A DNA stretch of 64,000 nt from Naematelia aurantialba. Lineage: Eukaryota > Basidiomycota > Tremellomycetes > Tremellales > Naemateliaceae. A model generated the notes under the pieces. The model did not search any database. It saw nothing but the letters and a program-made list of their open reading frames with translations, and was not told where the DNA came from. The DNA lies in the NCBI GenBank assembly GCA_021527695.1, contig JAKFAO010000004.1, positions 1,281,001 through 1,345,000 of the forward strand. Reading direction: 5' to 3'. The position numbers and the translations under genes were made by a program. Positions 1-10,669 of this stretch are shown here, one piece after another (within the stretch, counting starts at the first letter, position 1; each line of letters starts with the position of its first letter).

Positions 1-2597
1 CCCCACGTACGGTCTGAGAAATGTTCGAGCTGGGTCGGCAGTGTACGCCGCCACTTTGCTTTCCCAGTCCGCATCGACGTATTCGTCCCCGAGGGGCCGA
101 GCTGCGTCTGCTGCGTATCGGTGGAACAAGTCAAGCTCGATGAGGTTGGGCGAGATGTGCGTGAGAACCTGGCGGAACGGAGATGGCGCGTCGTCAGTAT
201 ACGGGTTGGTCGCCACCGCGCCGATAAGCAGAGATACCAGGCGAGGCAGCTTGGGCACAGAAGTGCAGTCGGCAAATGCTTGGTGACCTCAGCAGCCTTC
301 GACGTGAGCGTCAAACGACTTACTGGGTATCCCCAACGCCTGGCATGTACGGAGAATGGCGCCCAGAACTCGTGACTGGAGGTTGCAGTCAAACAAGACC
401 ATCTCTGGTTTCGTCCTTTCAATCGTCCGTATCACCTGCGACTGATTAGCCTGGCTAGCTTGTCCTCAATCCAGCCTTCCTCTCTTGTAGTCCTCTTTCA
501 CGGCTACGGACTCACAAACTCCGGATCCATGGTCTCAATGATGTCCATATCCGCCACTCCCGCCACGAGATCCCCATCACCCTCCAAAGAGAGACTACAA
601 GCGGCGGTCCGCGTGCCTGGGTATCCCAATACAAAGCCATCTGTTCGCAGTCCACACTGTTCCGACTCGATCATCAACAGACTCCCAAACCCATCCGGTC
701 CCGGCGCAGAACCGGGTAAACCGCTTGGGTCTGCGTCAGACCTGCCCCTGCTGCTGCTCGCCTGGGGTCCGAGTAGCGAGACCATTTGCACTGCGTGAGG
801 CGGAAGGAGGTTCTGCGCCGCTTCAGCCACGTTACGCCCCACGCCGCCGGGAGAGAGATGGATCGTCCCCGGCGTGGTGCTGCGTGGTGAGAGCGGCGTG
901 GGCGAGGACGAGGTGATGTCGATTGCCGCGGACCCAAACACTAGTACGGACGGTTGTGGAAGCGGCGTCCAGTAGTCTGCACGAAGTTTTTGTTGCGCTG
1001 GAGGCTTGGACGAGGAGACACCTGTAAGAGCGGAAGGGATGTAGGCTGAATGGGATGCATGCGATTCATTCTTCCGTAGCTTGGCTAGCTCGACCGCGAC
1101 CCTCGCTCCGACCATCGCGTTGTTCTCGATCAGCTTTACGTCTAGGCATCATCAGCGATGTCACCCTATGCCAGTCTTGCCGTCGTCCAGTCCGTGAAAA
1201 GGTCAGAAGGTGGGAGCGGAACGTACTGAGATGCAAAGCAGAGCCCGCAGTGAGCTCGCCGACACGTTTAAGCAGCCACGGGGTGACCTCTTTCCCTCGC
1301 TTGTCAATGCCTTGCTCTACACTTTCCCTGACAGCTTGCTCCACTGCCATCTGGACCTGTGCGCCCGCTGCTGAGTGCTCCGAGGGGATAGGCACGGCGA
1401 GTAACGTGCTTTGCGGTATTGGTAGGGTAAGAGAGGCATCTGTGGCAGTCGGGATCAACGCAATCCGGGTTGATCATTCTCCTGGGATAAGCGGTAAATG
1501 ACATACGGACGAGACGCGCTGCGTCTTGGGGATCTGAGGTTGTCCAGGGGCTCTGCTTCATCAGCGGAGAAAAGAGTCGAGGCGTACCTTGATGCCAGAG
1601 CTGGGAGTGTAGAAAGCGGGAAAGTCGGGGCTGTTACCAAATGTCGCCACGCAGACGCCTTGAGTCTCCTGTAGAGCCGGGATTAGTCTCTCAAATGTCT
1701 AGGAGCGAGAGAGAGTACTCACGAGCACTTCGAGCGTGCGCGGGATGTCGAGGATCGATTTTGCGCCAGCGCAGACTACGGCCATGGGCTAATCGTTCTC
1801 GATAAGCTCCACAATCAGAGCTGCGACAGTGTGTCAGACACTGACCGTCCTGCCTAGCTCAATGAGATCGGCTGATATGTCCATACCTGCCATATCAGCA
1901 AGCGCTACAATCCCGCTCCCACACCGCCCTAGCATGTCGGCTTGCTATGACACGACTGACTGGTTTCGGCGCCTCTGTGCACGCCACCAATGCCCCCCGT
2001 CACGAACATCCCGATCCCAACACTGCTAGCCACGACCATCGTCCCTGCCACTGTTGTGCCGCCTGTTAACTTCCGCGCTAGGACCGGGCCAATATCCCGA
2101 CGAGAGACTTTGATTGCCCCGCTCAAATCTGGGTCGGCGAGCTGTTCAAGCTGCGACGCATCGAGGCCGACATGTACCTTCCCGTCGAGGAGGGCGACCG
2201 TAGCCGGCGTAGCTTTGTGTGCGCGGATGATCGACTCGACCGACTGTGCGCAGGAGAGGTTGGTCGGGTACGGCATTCCTTGTATTGTTAGCTTGGCAAC
2301 ATCGACGAGGTAGAGGCAGCGTACCGTGGGTGATGATGGTGCTTTCGAGTGCGACGACTGCCTCTCCGTTCTGAAGAGCATATTCGACCTCGTCCGAGAG
2401 GACAAGCCGACCTCCCTGTGATGGTATCAGAGCCAACGAAGTCCGAAGCGCCAAAGCTCCCCGGGGAGGGCTACTCGAGTACGTACCCACTTGGCGCGGG
2501 CTGCTGCGATATCCACCAAGCTCCGCCGCTGCGTACACCGACTGAGGCCAGATCCCACAGGGCAGCCAGCCAGCCTTCGCCCCGCTCTGTTCAGCAT
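1..2597 (-). CDS. Pseudouridine-5'-phosphate glycosidase / PfkB sugar kinase fusion (IndA-like), 3' end outside window
   Basis: The N-terminal part is a PsuG-type glycosidase, which splits pseudouridine 5'-phosphate into uracil and ribose 5-phosphate. Visible PsuG blocks include VVALESTIITHG, GGTTVAGTMVVAS and FVTGGIGGVHRGAE, and near 1.25-1.4 kb a stretch ending GKEVTPWLLKRVGELT. A PfkB-type kinase follows (about 500-1000; PSVLVFGSAAIDI, LSPGGVGRNVAEAA), expected to phosphorylate pseudouridine. A PsuG-PfkB order in one chain is known in eukaryotes. I place the start at 2597 because exon 1 (2597-2487) reads as a basic presequence (MLNRAGRRLAGCPV...) and joins in phase to exon 2 (2415-2325) and exon 3 (from 2278). 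This suggests mitochondrial import, which is inference. The kinase C-terminus lies beyond base 1. It is divergent from MRPL32. Confidence 0.85.
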
Positions 2598-2894
2598 TGT
2601 CACTGGCTGAGCGCGAATCCCCTCGCGACGGCGGACGAGGTGTCACTCTCAACAAGCGTCTCAGAGATTATCGTCGATACCGTGCCTGGATTCGGGAACC
2701 AACTCGCCCCGACGCTGTGAGCCTGACACTCCTCGGCCTGATACTTTCCGTCCAGGACTCGTAGAAAAAAGCTTCCGCTCGATTTCGACTTTCGTCTGGC
2801 AGTATTCGTAGCTCCAGGTGGTGGAATCGCTTCATCCAACCCCTTCTTTGCTCTCTGAGCCACTGTGTGACCCGCAGGCAGCGGAAGAAACACC
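2598..2894. promoter_or_regulatory. Divergent promoter region between the PsuG/PfkB gene and MRPL32
   Basis: This 297-base gap separates two divergent start codons, so it should hold both promoters. I see no clear TATA box or other named element. Confidence 0.4.
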
Positions 2895-3576
2895 ATGGCG
2901 TCCCTACAGCTGATCCAATCCGCGCCGACACGGACCCTCCCATTCCTATCGCTCGCACCTCGATTCCTCGCGCTCCGACCGTCCTGGTCCCTCTCGTGCG
3001 AGCCCAGTTCCTCGGCCGCCAGCTCCCCCCGCCTCGCTGCATCCAGCACCATAGCGATAGACGTCCCAGCGGCTGCTGGCGTCGCTCATGAACCCTCGGC
3101 AGTTGTCTCGGCGCCGTGGTACACGTCCTTACTGCCGTCTATTTCGTCGTTGCTCGAGCTGCTTCCCCCCATCCTCCTGGCGGTCCCGAAGAAGAAGGTC
3201 TCGCACTCGCGTAAACGTATGCGCAGTAACCTCAAGGGCCCGAGGAACAAGACCAGTAAGTTTCGGTACTTCCTCTCCTATCCTCGTACTATTCCGAAGC
3301 ACGACCGGCGCGACCGAAGCTGACGGAGTGTGTAGACTTTAGCATCTGCTCGGCGTGTGGGCAGCCAAAGCTCAGCCACAATCTCTGCCCGAACTGTTAT
3401 TCTCAGATCTCGCGACGGTGAGTCACTTGGCGTGTTTGGTCTTCAGTATCACGGAGATTCAAGGAGCTGACGAGGATAGGTGGAAGGCAGAGGGTAGGGG
3501 CGAGGACATCACCATCAAGGCGCGTCAGTCCACGGCGCAGGCTCCAGGCGTACAGAATGCTGCGGACGTTGCCTGA
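2895..3576 (+). CDS. MRPL32: Mitochondrial ribosomal protein bL32m
   Basis: This is a structural protein of the mitochondrial large ribosomal subunit. Exons 2895-3255, 3336-3417 and 3480-3576 join in phase to give 179 residues. The first ~95 residues are an Arg/Ser/Ala-rich targeting region, longer than in bacteria. The bL32 core starts with PKKKVSHSRKRMRS and continues into a C-x2-C-x9-C-x2-C zinc ribbon (CSACGQPKLSHNLCPNC), split so that the intron lies just before the first Cys pair. The short tail after the ribbon is polar. In yeast Mrpl32 the presequence is removed by the m-AAA protease; the same is likely here but not shown by the sequence. The ATG at 2895 is the first in frame. Confidence 0.95.
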
Positions 3577-3955
3577 AAGGTTGCACGTGCTAGAATGTTC
3601 GCTGGAGATATGGCTGCAGTCTATGCTAGGACTCGGTTATCACAATATGCATCGAGTGTCACCAGTGCCGATACAATTTAGCAATTTGCAGACTCTGTGC
3701 CTTTGTGATCAGGTCTCAACGACGTTGTCAGTGACCCACACGGGGGCCAGCACAGTACTCTTGGCATCGACTCTAGCTACCTAGATGGGGGATGCATCTC
3801 TGGTCGTATCTGTCTGAGCAGCATCGTTACGATTAGCATACGTTTGGCCGACGAAATTGTTCACCAGCGCGCTTGATTTTTCAACTCGTCCACAGATTCC
3901 CTAATAGACCACACTCACAGGTTTCACGACGTTCCGAGCAGGACCGCACAGCGAC
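3577..3955. other. Intergenic spacer MRPL32 / methyltransferase
   Basis: The 379 bases hold the 3' end of the MRPL32 transcript and the promoter of the next gene on the same strand. No convincing coding frame or repeat is seen. Confidence 0.4.
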
Positions 3956-6055
3956 ATGTACTGGTACATCTCCTTCCTGCGCCCGCCGCCGACGTCCGTC
4001 AGCCTCCCGAGCGAGGGTATAACCATCGCACCGCAAGTCGCCAACGACCTCCGCACCGAGTATGCCCTCCCTACCTCCCCTTTCTTCCTGCCTCACGCCT
4101 CTTACCTAGCTCCATCGTGTAAGGAGTCCTGACGCTGTCGTAGAACCCGATACGCCCCTACAGAGCTCTACTACGCCTGGCAACGCACTTTCCCCACTTT
4201 GGACGCCCCACTCCCTAGCGAGCACCTAACCACCTACACGCCTTACAAGCCCATCACCGTCCCTCTGCCGCCCATCGCCGCAGGGGACAAATGGCGGCTC
4301 GGCCTCTTCCCTTCTCCGTCCAGCGCGCCGTACTCGCTCCTGCAGCTCAGTGGAGAGGCGAGCGCCGTGGAGGTGCTGGGAGTATGGTCGGAGCCGATCG
4401 AGGTGAGACTCGGGGAGAGCTCGCGGTCGAGCTTGGCTGGGCCGATTCGCCGGCTCGAGCAGGGGTTGCAGACCGCGAGAGGGGCTGGTAGTCTGGTCAA
4501 GGATAAGGAGCGCCGGAACAAGGGCAGCGGTAACGGGAACGGAAACGGCAACGGAAACGGCAACGGCAACGGCAGCGGCAGTACGCAGGATAAGGAAGAG
4601 AGGAAGGGCAAGGGCAGGGTGAAGGACAAGGACAAGGCAAAGGCGAAGGATGGGAACCAGGGGGAGAAACAGAGTCGGATCTGGCGCGAATGGCGACTTG
4701 ACGGCCGAGATGGACAAAGGAGACCAGGGCAAGCCGAGGTAGCTCCAGCAGGGCAAGCCGAGGTAGCTCCAGAACGACAAGCAGGGGAGAGAGAGGACGG
4801 CGTTTTGCGGATCGTCGAACACACGTCGTTCGACCTGGACAAGGTGAGTCGCGGGTCAGGGAGACGGGAAGACGTCGACTCGACGTCTCGCTGCGGTGAG
4901 GGGGACGCCGTGGCCGCTGACGACACGCAGAAAGTATGGGATTCTGGCCTGGCGCTGTCCTCCTGGCTCTGGCGGTACCTCGTCCACGCTCCCGCACATC
5001 CTGGTCTCGGTACTGCCGCACCCGGACAGGCTGTCCTGGACCTGCTGCGCCTCGGCGCCGACCTCGACCTCGACATTTTGGAGCTCGGTCCGTGCTTCTC
5101 TTCTCTTCTCCACCTTGGCCCTCCTGCTATACACTCTCCTCCGCCTTGGCCCTCCTGCTGCCTCTTCACATGCGACGCAGGTCCAGCAGTCACCTTCCAT
5201 TTGTGTGGATGTAAGAGGAACGCTGACGGAGCGCTTAGGAAGCGGCACTGGCTTAGTCTCAATCGCCCTCGCCCTCGCCCTGGCTCGCTGCACAAGAGCA
5301 CAGCCGCACGCCGTACATATCACAGCAACAGACCTGCGTGAGTAGCGAGTACTCGTGGTTGGAAATCACGATACCACCCGACTGCGCTCGACCTGACAGA
5401 GCAGCATCCGCCATCTCCCTGATGGAGGAGAACATCGTTGCCAACAGGCTGGACCTTGCTTTTACTGCGACTTCCCCGTCACTGCCACTGCCACTGCCAC
5501 CGCCACGCTCACCATCGCCGTCGCCAACGATCTCGACCCCAACGCTTCATACCGCAGCCGTCGATGGTGCGGCCGATCTCTCCAGTCTCGAGAACCAACG
5601 AGACCATCGAGGCAGGGTACCAGACCACCGGGTCACCGTACGCGCCCGCGTGCTCGACTGGGACGCGCCGCTCCCTCCTTGGGTCTCGAGAGGAGCAGAA
5701 CACGGCCGAACGGACCAATGGCCACGCCTCATCGTGTACGTCCCTCTCATTTCCGCATCCGTACCGTGCTGATGGGCACAGAGCCGCCGACGTGACGTAC
5801 AACACAGCGTCCTTCCCATCCCTCCTCTCAACGCTCACAGCCCTGCTCTGGCCGCCACTCCCCGGGGCGTCCAGCGGGCCCAGCGTACTCCAGGAGCGGC
5901 CGTACCTCCTCTTGGCGTACAAGCAACGCGATGCGGCCGAGCGGGAGCTATGGGGCATGCTGGAAGCGCAGGAAATTGGCATGGAGCTTGTATCTCGTGT
6001 GCAAGGGGCAGAAGAGGACGGCGAGGTGGAGATCTGGGTGGGACGCGCAAGATGA
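3956..6055 (+). CDS. Protein-lysine methyltransferase of the METTL21 / family 16 type
   Basis: Six exons (3956-4059, 4144-4843, 4931-5087, 5239-5337, 5405-5735, 5782-6055) join in phase to give 554 residues. The family-16 signature is present: SFDLDKKVWDSGLALSSWLW before the SAM site, motif I LDILELGSGTGLVSIAL, the acidic loop ITATDLPSAISLMEEN, then LDWDAPLPPWV and the post-motif RLIVAADVTYNTASFPSLL. Family members methylate lysines of translation factors or chaperones; the substrate here cannot be read from sequence. The protein is much longer than the usual ~230-350 residues because of an N-terminal extension with a Gly-Asn run and Lys/Arg/Gln-rich low-complexity sequence (bases ~4500-4800). 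A second low-complexity Pro/Ser stretch lies between the acidic loop and the LDWD block. Confidence 0.85.
4529..4580 (+). repeat. In-frame (Gly-Asn) hexanucleotide repeat
   Basis: About eight copies of a GGNAAC unit encode alternating Gly-Asn inside the N-terminal extension of the methyltransferase. It is likely a disordered, length-variable linker. Confidence 0.8.
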
Positions 6056-6258
6056 CAGAACGTGAATCGTCCGTCATGCTAATCTTCACACAGACTACCA
6101 TGCAGGAGCGAGTAGCTGTGTCACATTGTCACCACTAAGCGACAGCAACCACGCGCGGTATAGGTGCATGCAGGGTATATGCTCCAAACGAGCTTCTGGG
6201 TCAATTCCGGTCCTCGCTGTGTGGGTCAGCTGGAGACAGCGGTAGCCTCGACGAGCGC

Positions 6259-8014
6259 TCACATCTTCCGAGCATTCTGGACTCTGATGTACAGCCAATT
6301 CACGGCGTCTCTCACTCCTGTCCTGCGAATAAATTAGCCCGCGTTCGTTTTCCGTCACAGGCACCCTTGAGATCGTCGGGCCAAAACCAGAGGACAAGAG
6401 ACCAAAGACATAGAGGGCAAAATGCAGACGCCAACCCAACGCCAACGCCAACACTGTCAACTCACCCCTGCAGCGCCGAAACACCCATGACGTCGAGACT
6501 GGCCATCCGCTCATCTTTCGCCCCTCCATCATCCCACTTCGCTCCATGCTCGTGGTCATGATCATGATCATGATCATGCCCGTGCTCCTCGCCGCTGCTT
6601 CCGGTACCGCCCTGGGCCGCGCCAGACACCGAATTGGCGCTGGGAGTCGTGTCGGAGCCTTGTGCGTTTTCGAGCTGGTGTGGCCGCGCTCGCTGCCATG
6701 CGTCAAAGGACTCGCGGATCTCAGATACCGTCAGGCAGCCGGGCGAGTCTTGCTTATTCGCCAGGAGCAGGAGGGGGAGGTTGAGCAGCCGCGGGGAGTT
6801 GAGGACCTCGTCTGCTGGTGTTAGAGATGCCAGTGGATGTCAAGGCATGGGTGGGCGGGTTGAGTGACAGTGGAAATTTCTGTTTGGAAGGTGGAGGGGG
6901 TACATGGGAAGGACGCGTAATGATTGTGCAGAGGTGGAATGATGCAAAGAAAGGCAGATATAGAATAGGCGACATTGATAGCAGACCATATGACCGAGTG
7001 AAAAGAAGCAACCCAGGAGTAGAGTAAAGTCATGGAATGGTCCAAGGGGGATGAGGATAATTAGCTGGAGGGACCCACCAAACACCTCCCAAGTCTCGCT
7101 CAGGCGCGCCTGGTCTACCGCGTCCAACACAAAGACGACAGCATGGCATTCGTCGTAGTACCGCGGCCAGATGGAGCGGATATCGCGCTGTCCGCCGAGG
7201 TCGAAGAAGTGCAGCGTCGTCGAGGGGAGCGAGATCTTGCCGACTGTGTTCGGGTCAACGGCAGTGCTTGTACACCGTGCGAGCATAGAGAGAGAGAGAA
7301 ATACGAGGGAGACAGAGAGTAAGGGCACCGAAAGGAAGAGAAGGGAAGAGAGGAGTGAAGGAATCGCAAGTTGACGCACTGTTCTGGCCGACGGTAGGAC
7401 CAATCTTGTCCGCCGGCATCCCCGGCGTCGGATTATACAGCGTCTTGATCTGCTCCAACATGGTCTACGCCGACTCGATATCAGCTATGCCTGATGAGCC
7501 TGGCATGGGTACCCTGGTGACTCGGCACAGGGTTCGATCGTCTCGTCTGTGGATCGATTTAAGATCAAGTGGGCCGATGAAAGGCACACGAAAAGCCGAG
7601 GCAATAGTAGCCAGGTCCAGACAAGTAGCAGAACAGCCGAGGCAGAGTGGAAGTAATAGGAACAAGGGACTGACCGTCTTGCCTGCCTGTCGAACGAGCA
7701 CGTCAGCGCTCTACACACTCTGAACGCCAATGCCTTCGCGCAAGTGTAGTAGTGGAGAAGGCTCAACGAGACGTGAGAATGGGGCGGGCCGGGACGCAGT
7801 GTGATAGTAGTGGAAAGGCTCAACGAGATGTGAGGGTGGGGCCGACGCAGTCGCAGTAGTGGGACCCCGACCACCGGAGCGTTGCGGGACGCAGCAGAGC
7901 AGCAGAGTCGGGAGGAACAGCTCGTCCACTCACATTGTCCAAACCGATAATCACCACTGAATACTCTTCTTTGCGCGTCAAGTGCTCATGCAGCCCTTTG
8001 AGGAGATGGTACAT
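6259..8014 (-). CDS. ARL3: ARL3/ARFRP1-type small GTPase with a His/Asp-rich insertion
   Basis: This is an Arf-like GTPase of the Arl3 (yeast)/ARFRP1 class, which acts at the trans-Golgi and recruits Arl1 downstream. Six exons (8014-7934, 7686-7675, 7464-7380, 7243-7079, 6811-6466, 6322-6259) give 250 residues. The start MYHLLKGL lacks Gly2, so it is not N-myristoylated; yeast Arl3 is instead N-acetylated at a Met-aromatic start. G motifs seen are GLDNAGKT (P-loop), PTVGQN (switch I), DLGGQ (switch II), LANKQD and SALQG. Exon 2 is only 12 nt and encodes A-G-K-T of the P-loop. Yeast and human homologues are about 200 residues; the extra ~50 residues lie between NKQD and SAL and contain EEHGHDHDHDHDHEHG. 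Confidence 0.92.
6556..6579 (-). repeat. TCATGA tandem repeat encoding His-Asp
   Basis: Four TCATGA units give alternating His-Asp in the ARL3 insertion. The DNA is also palindromic (ATGATCAT). Confidence 0.8.
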
Positions 8015-8430
8015 TCTGCCGCCGGCCGACTGTTTCCTCCCAGCGGGACTACGACAAGGACGGAGCAAGACAAGCAGGGTGTTGACGAGGATTGGAGCAG
8101 TCTCCTTCATTCCGTCGGAAATGCTCCACGCACGGACGCCAGACGGTGTCCCGCTACGTGTTCTTGTTCTCCGACACATCTCAGATACATGGACCAAGCT
8201 GCCAGCCGCATCATTACCAAACCAGCTTGAAGCAGCTTGATACACACAAAGTCGCATGAACAGTCAAGTGCAGCATATCGATACAGCATAGCTGGACGCT
8301 TTAACTCCAACCCTCCTAGTTCGCCACTTGCCTCCTGCCCCTCGGGTCTGAAGCTCACGAATCGTCCGCACCCTCGGCGTCACTCTCCTCAATCTAAAGT
8401 CTGTAAGCAGCGTTGGTCAACACACATATA
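8015..8430. other. Spacer upstream of ARL3
   Basis: The 416 bases between the ARL3 start and the stop of the next minus-strand gene should carry the ARL3 promoter and the neighbour's terminator. No gene or clear motif is seen. Confidence 0.4.
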
Positions 8431-10101
8431 TCAGCTCACATCGCTCTCATTGGCCGCCTTGACCCGGTTCTCCCCCGTCGGCCGGGAATTCTTGCTGACC
8501 GAGATCCGCCTGGCGGGGTTGGCGGGGAACAGTGCAGGCAGACCGCTGATGTCTTCCTTCTCCCACTTGAACCCTTTAGTATCACCTATAGATGACCTGA
8601 CATGTCTCAGTCCATGTCCGATATGAATCAGAAAGCTCACCTCGCCCAGTAAAACAGCTCTTGCAAGACGCTTGGCTGAACTGCATCGTATTTCTGCAAC
8701 GGAGAAACCCAGCCATGCTCCAGCTTCTCGTCAAAGGCACCAAACACCCAGCGTTGATAGTCTGTCAAAACCCAGAAACGGCAGCCGAGACGCTTGCATG
8801 CTCCCCACTGACGCGACCAGTACCACGAGGCTTTGGACTTTGTGGAGTAGCGATAGGGCCCCTGATAGTGATGTCAGCCACAGCTAGCCACAGAATGTGA
8901 CATGTGATGCTCTCGTGTGAAAGATGGACAGGCTCACCGTGACTACGAATTCGTCCCAATCTGCGGCGGTGAATGCGCTGGAATTGATGGTCCTTACGAC
9001 CAGCTTGACGTCCTCGCTTCCTTGTTGCAGCAAAAGAAACTCGCCAGAACCTGCATAGCTATCAGCATCCTGCACGTCGTAAATGGTCTCCACAGCGCTG
9101 ACCCATGGGAGATTTATTGAAGCGCCAAAAGTAAGCTTTGGTCTTGCCATCATCGACTGGCTGGGTCTGCATTTCCTCTCCGCCATCCTATGCATGTCAG
9201 AAGATTCGGAGGGACGAATCAAGTAACGGACACTTTCGTAGCCTGCCCGATCGAGGGCTTGGGCAGTTTGAGATCCGGCTTGCAAGTCTGATTCATCCGC
9301 CTCGAGAGCGGTGAGGACGGACGACACGGCGGCGAGGGGAAGAGTCGACAGGCCTGCGAGAACAGGTATCAGCTGTGATGGTGATGAAATGCCAGGGTAG
9401 GCTGAAGGATGGGGATGAAAGAGGAGGATGAAAGATCAAGGAGAGAGGAGGAGGAAGGAAGGTAGAAGGAAGGAGGAGGAACGGAGGGAGAAGAAAGAAG
9501 GAAGGAGGAAGGAAGGTAGAAGGAAGAAGGAGGGACGAAGGAGGAAGAAGAAAAAGGAAGGAGGAAGAAGAAAGAGGAAGGCAGAGGTAACGGACATTTC
9601 TGCAGGTCGGATGGCGACTTGATGACGCTCGGAACGCTGGAGATGGCTTGGAGGAACTTGGGGTACTTGTGTGCTGGATGTGCTTGGATCGGCTGGGTCG
9701 GCAGGGACGCGATGTCTGCATTTATCAGTATCAAGCTTATACAAGTTGCGAAGCTCAGAAGGACGAGGAACTCTGATCCAAGCGCAGAAATGCGAGGAAA
9801 GGAAGGAAGAATCCAAGAGGACAGACAGGAGCAACAAGGTTCAGTCAAGCGATACAACAACCTAATGACGAGAGGAAGAGGCGTTACAGGGTGCTCGGCG
9901 GTACCGGACGCTCGAGGCTCAGAAGCACTTACATGTCTTGACGTCGTCTTCGAATCCCTTCACAACCTGCACGCCCTTGAGTGTCCCTTCCGGCCATTCC
10001 GCTCTGGGGCCCGTCCCTCCCGTTCCAGGTGGGTAGTGTTCCCGGATCCCCGGGAGAGGGGTGGACAGGTACTCTGCAATCTCGAGTGGTGGCTGAGGCA
10101 T
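8431..10101 (-). CDS. Conserved-looking protein of unknown function
   Basis: I do not recognise a named domain. The start MPQPPLEIAEYLSTPLPG at 10101 is an ATG with a TATA-like box about 120 bases upstream. In-phase splicing gives a product with a weakly charged N-terminus, then a block containing KAYFWRFNKSPMGG, LVVRTINSSAFTAADWDEF and the aromatic block SWYWSRQWGACKRLG, CRFWVLTDYQRWVFGAF, KLEHGWVSPL, YDAVQPSVLQELFYWA. The Trp/Tyr pattern resembles conserved fungal proteins of unknown function that carry a 'WVLTxYxxWVFGAF' type block; that link is from memory and unproven. Intron 2 is a long polypyrimidine tract on the sense strand. Several donors here are GTCCGT rather than GTRAGT. There is no signal peptide or membrane segment. 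Confidence 0.7.
9418..9589 (+). repeat. Purine-only low-complexity tract (GGA/AGG/GAA units) in an intron
   Basis: About 170 bases of almost pure purine on the plus strand fill intron 2 of the 8431-10101 gene, so the transcript carries a CU-rich run. Repeat units such as GGAGGAAGGAAGGTAGAAGG recur, indicating slippage expansion. Confidence 0.8.
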
Positions 10102-10669
10102 GGCGGCTTTCGTTCGACTTGTCGTGAATGCTCGACAACGGAGAATTACTCTGTATCGGCGAGGAACAAGACGAGTGGAGTGAAAGAGTGAGGAACGTGT
10201 CGGGGGTGGAAGGACCGGCCTTGTATTTAAACCGGTGCCGGCACAGACGACGTCGTGCCATTACCGAGTTTGCCGAACAGATCCGACTAGTCCCGACACC
10301 GTGTCCCCAAAGTTGCCCGTAGCACTCGTTGTTCCATCTCTTTCCTCTCAACAGAAAACATTCGGAGCAGATGTAGACGCAGCGTCAAAGCGAGGGCAGC
10401 GGTCACCCGACGGAGCGAGACACAGCGCGCGGCACGGCCGGTCCCGACAGCTGGTCGCAGCAGGTCGAATGACCGTCCTGACATGCTCCGAACGAGAATC
10501 TGCAAGCCTGCCTCGACAGCGCATTCCAAAGTCTGCTCGCTGCAGGCACACACACCGGGAGCAGTGTGACTGATCAGAAGCGCTTATGAAGCAGTTACGG
10601 GGCAACTGGTGAAAGCCCTCTATGCATACGGGTCCGGACTGCATTCTACTGACTCACCGCAGCCTTCAC
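10102..10669. other. Spacer between the unknown gene and the transporter
   Basis: The 568 bases contain the promoter of the 8431-10101 gene and the 3' flank of the transporter gene. No convincing reading frame is seen on either strand. Confidence 0.4.
10224..10231 (-). promoter_or_regulatory. TATA-like box (TTTAAATA on the minus strand)
   Basis: The motif lies about 123 bases upstream of the ATG at 10101, a plausible distance for a fungal TATA element. Confidence 0.35.

Noticed and set aside
2600..3052. Minus-strand frames overlapping MRPL32 exon 1
   Set aside because: MRPL32 on the plus strand has a clear bL32 core and phase-keeping introns; the minus frames are antisense.
4226..5301. Long minus-strand open frames (198 and 352 codons) opposite the methyltransferase gene
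   Set aside because: They mirror GC-rich, repetitive coding sequence, run across its intron junctions, and have Pro/Ser/Leu compositions typical of antisense frames.
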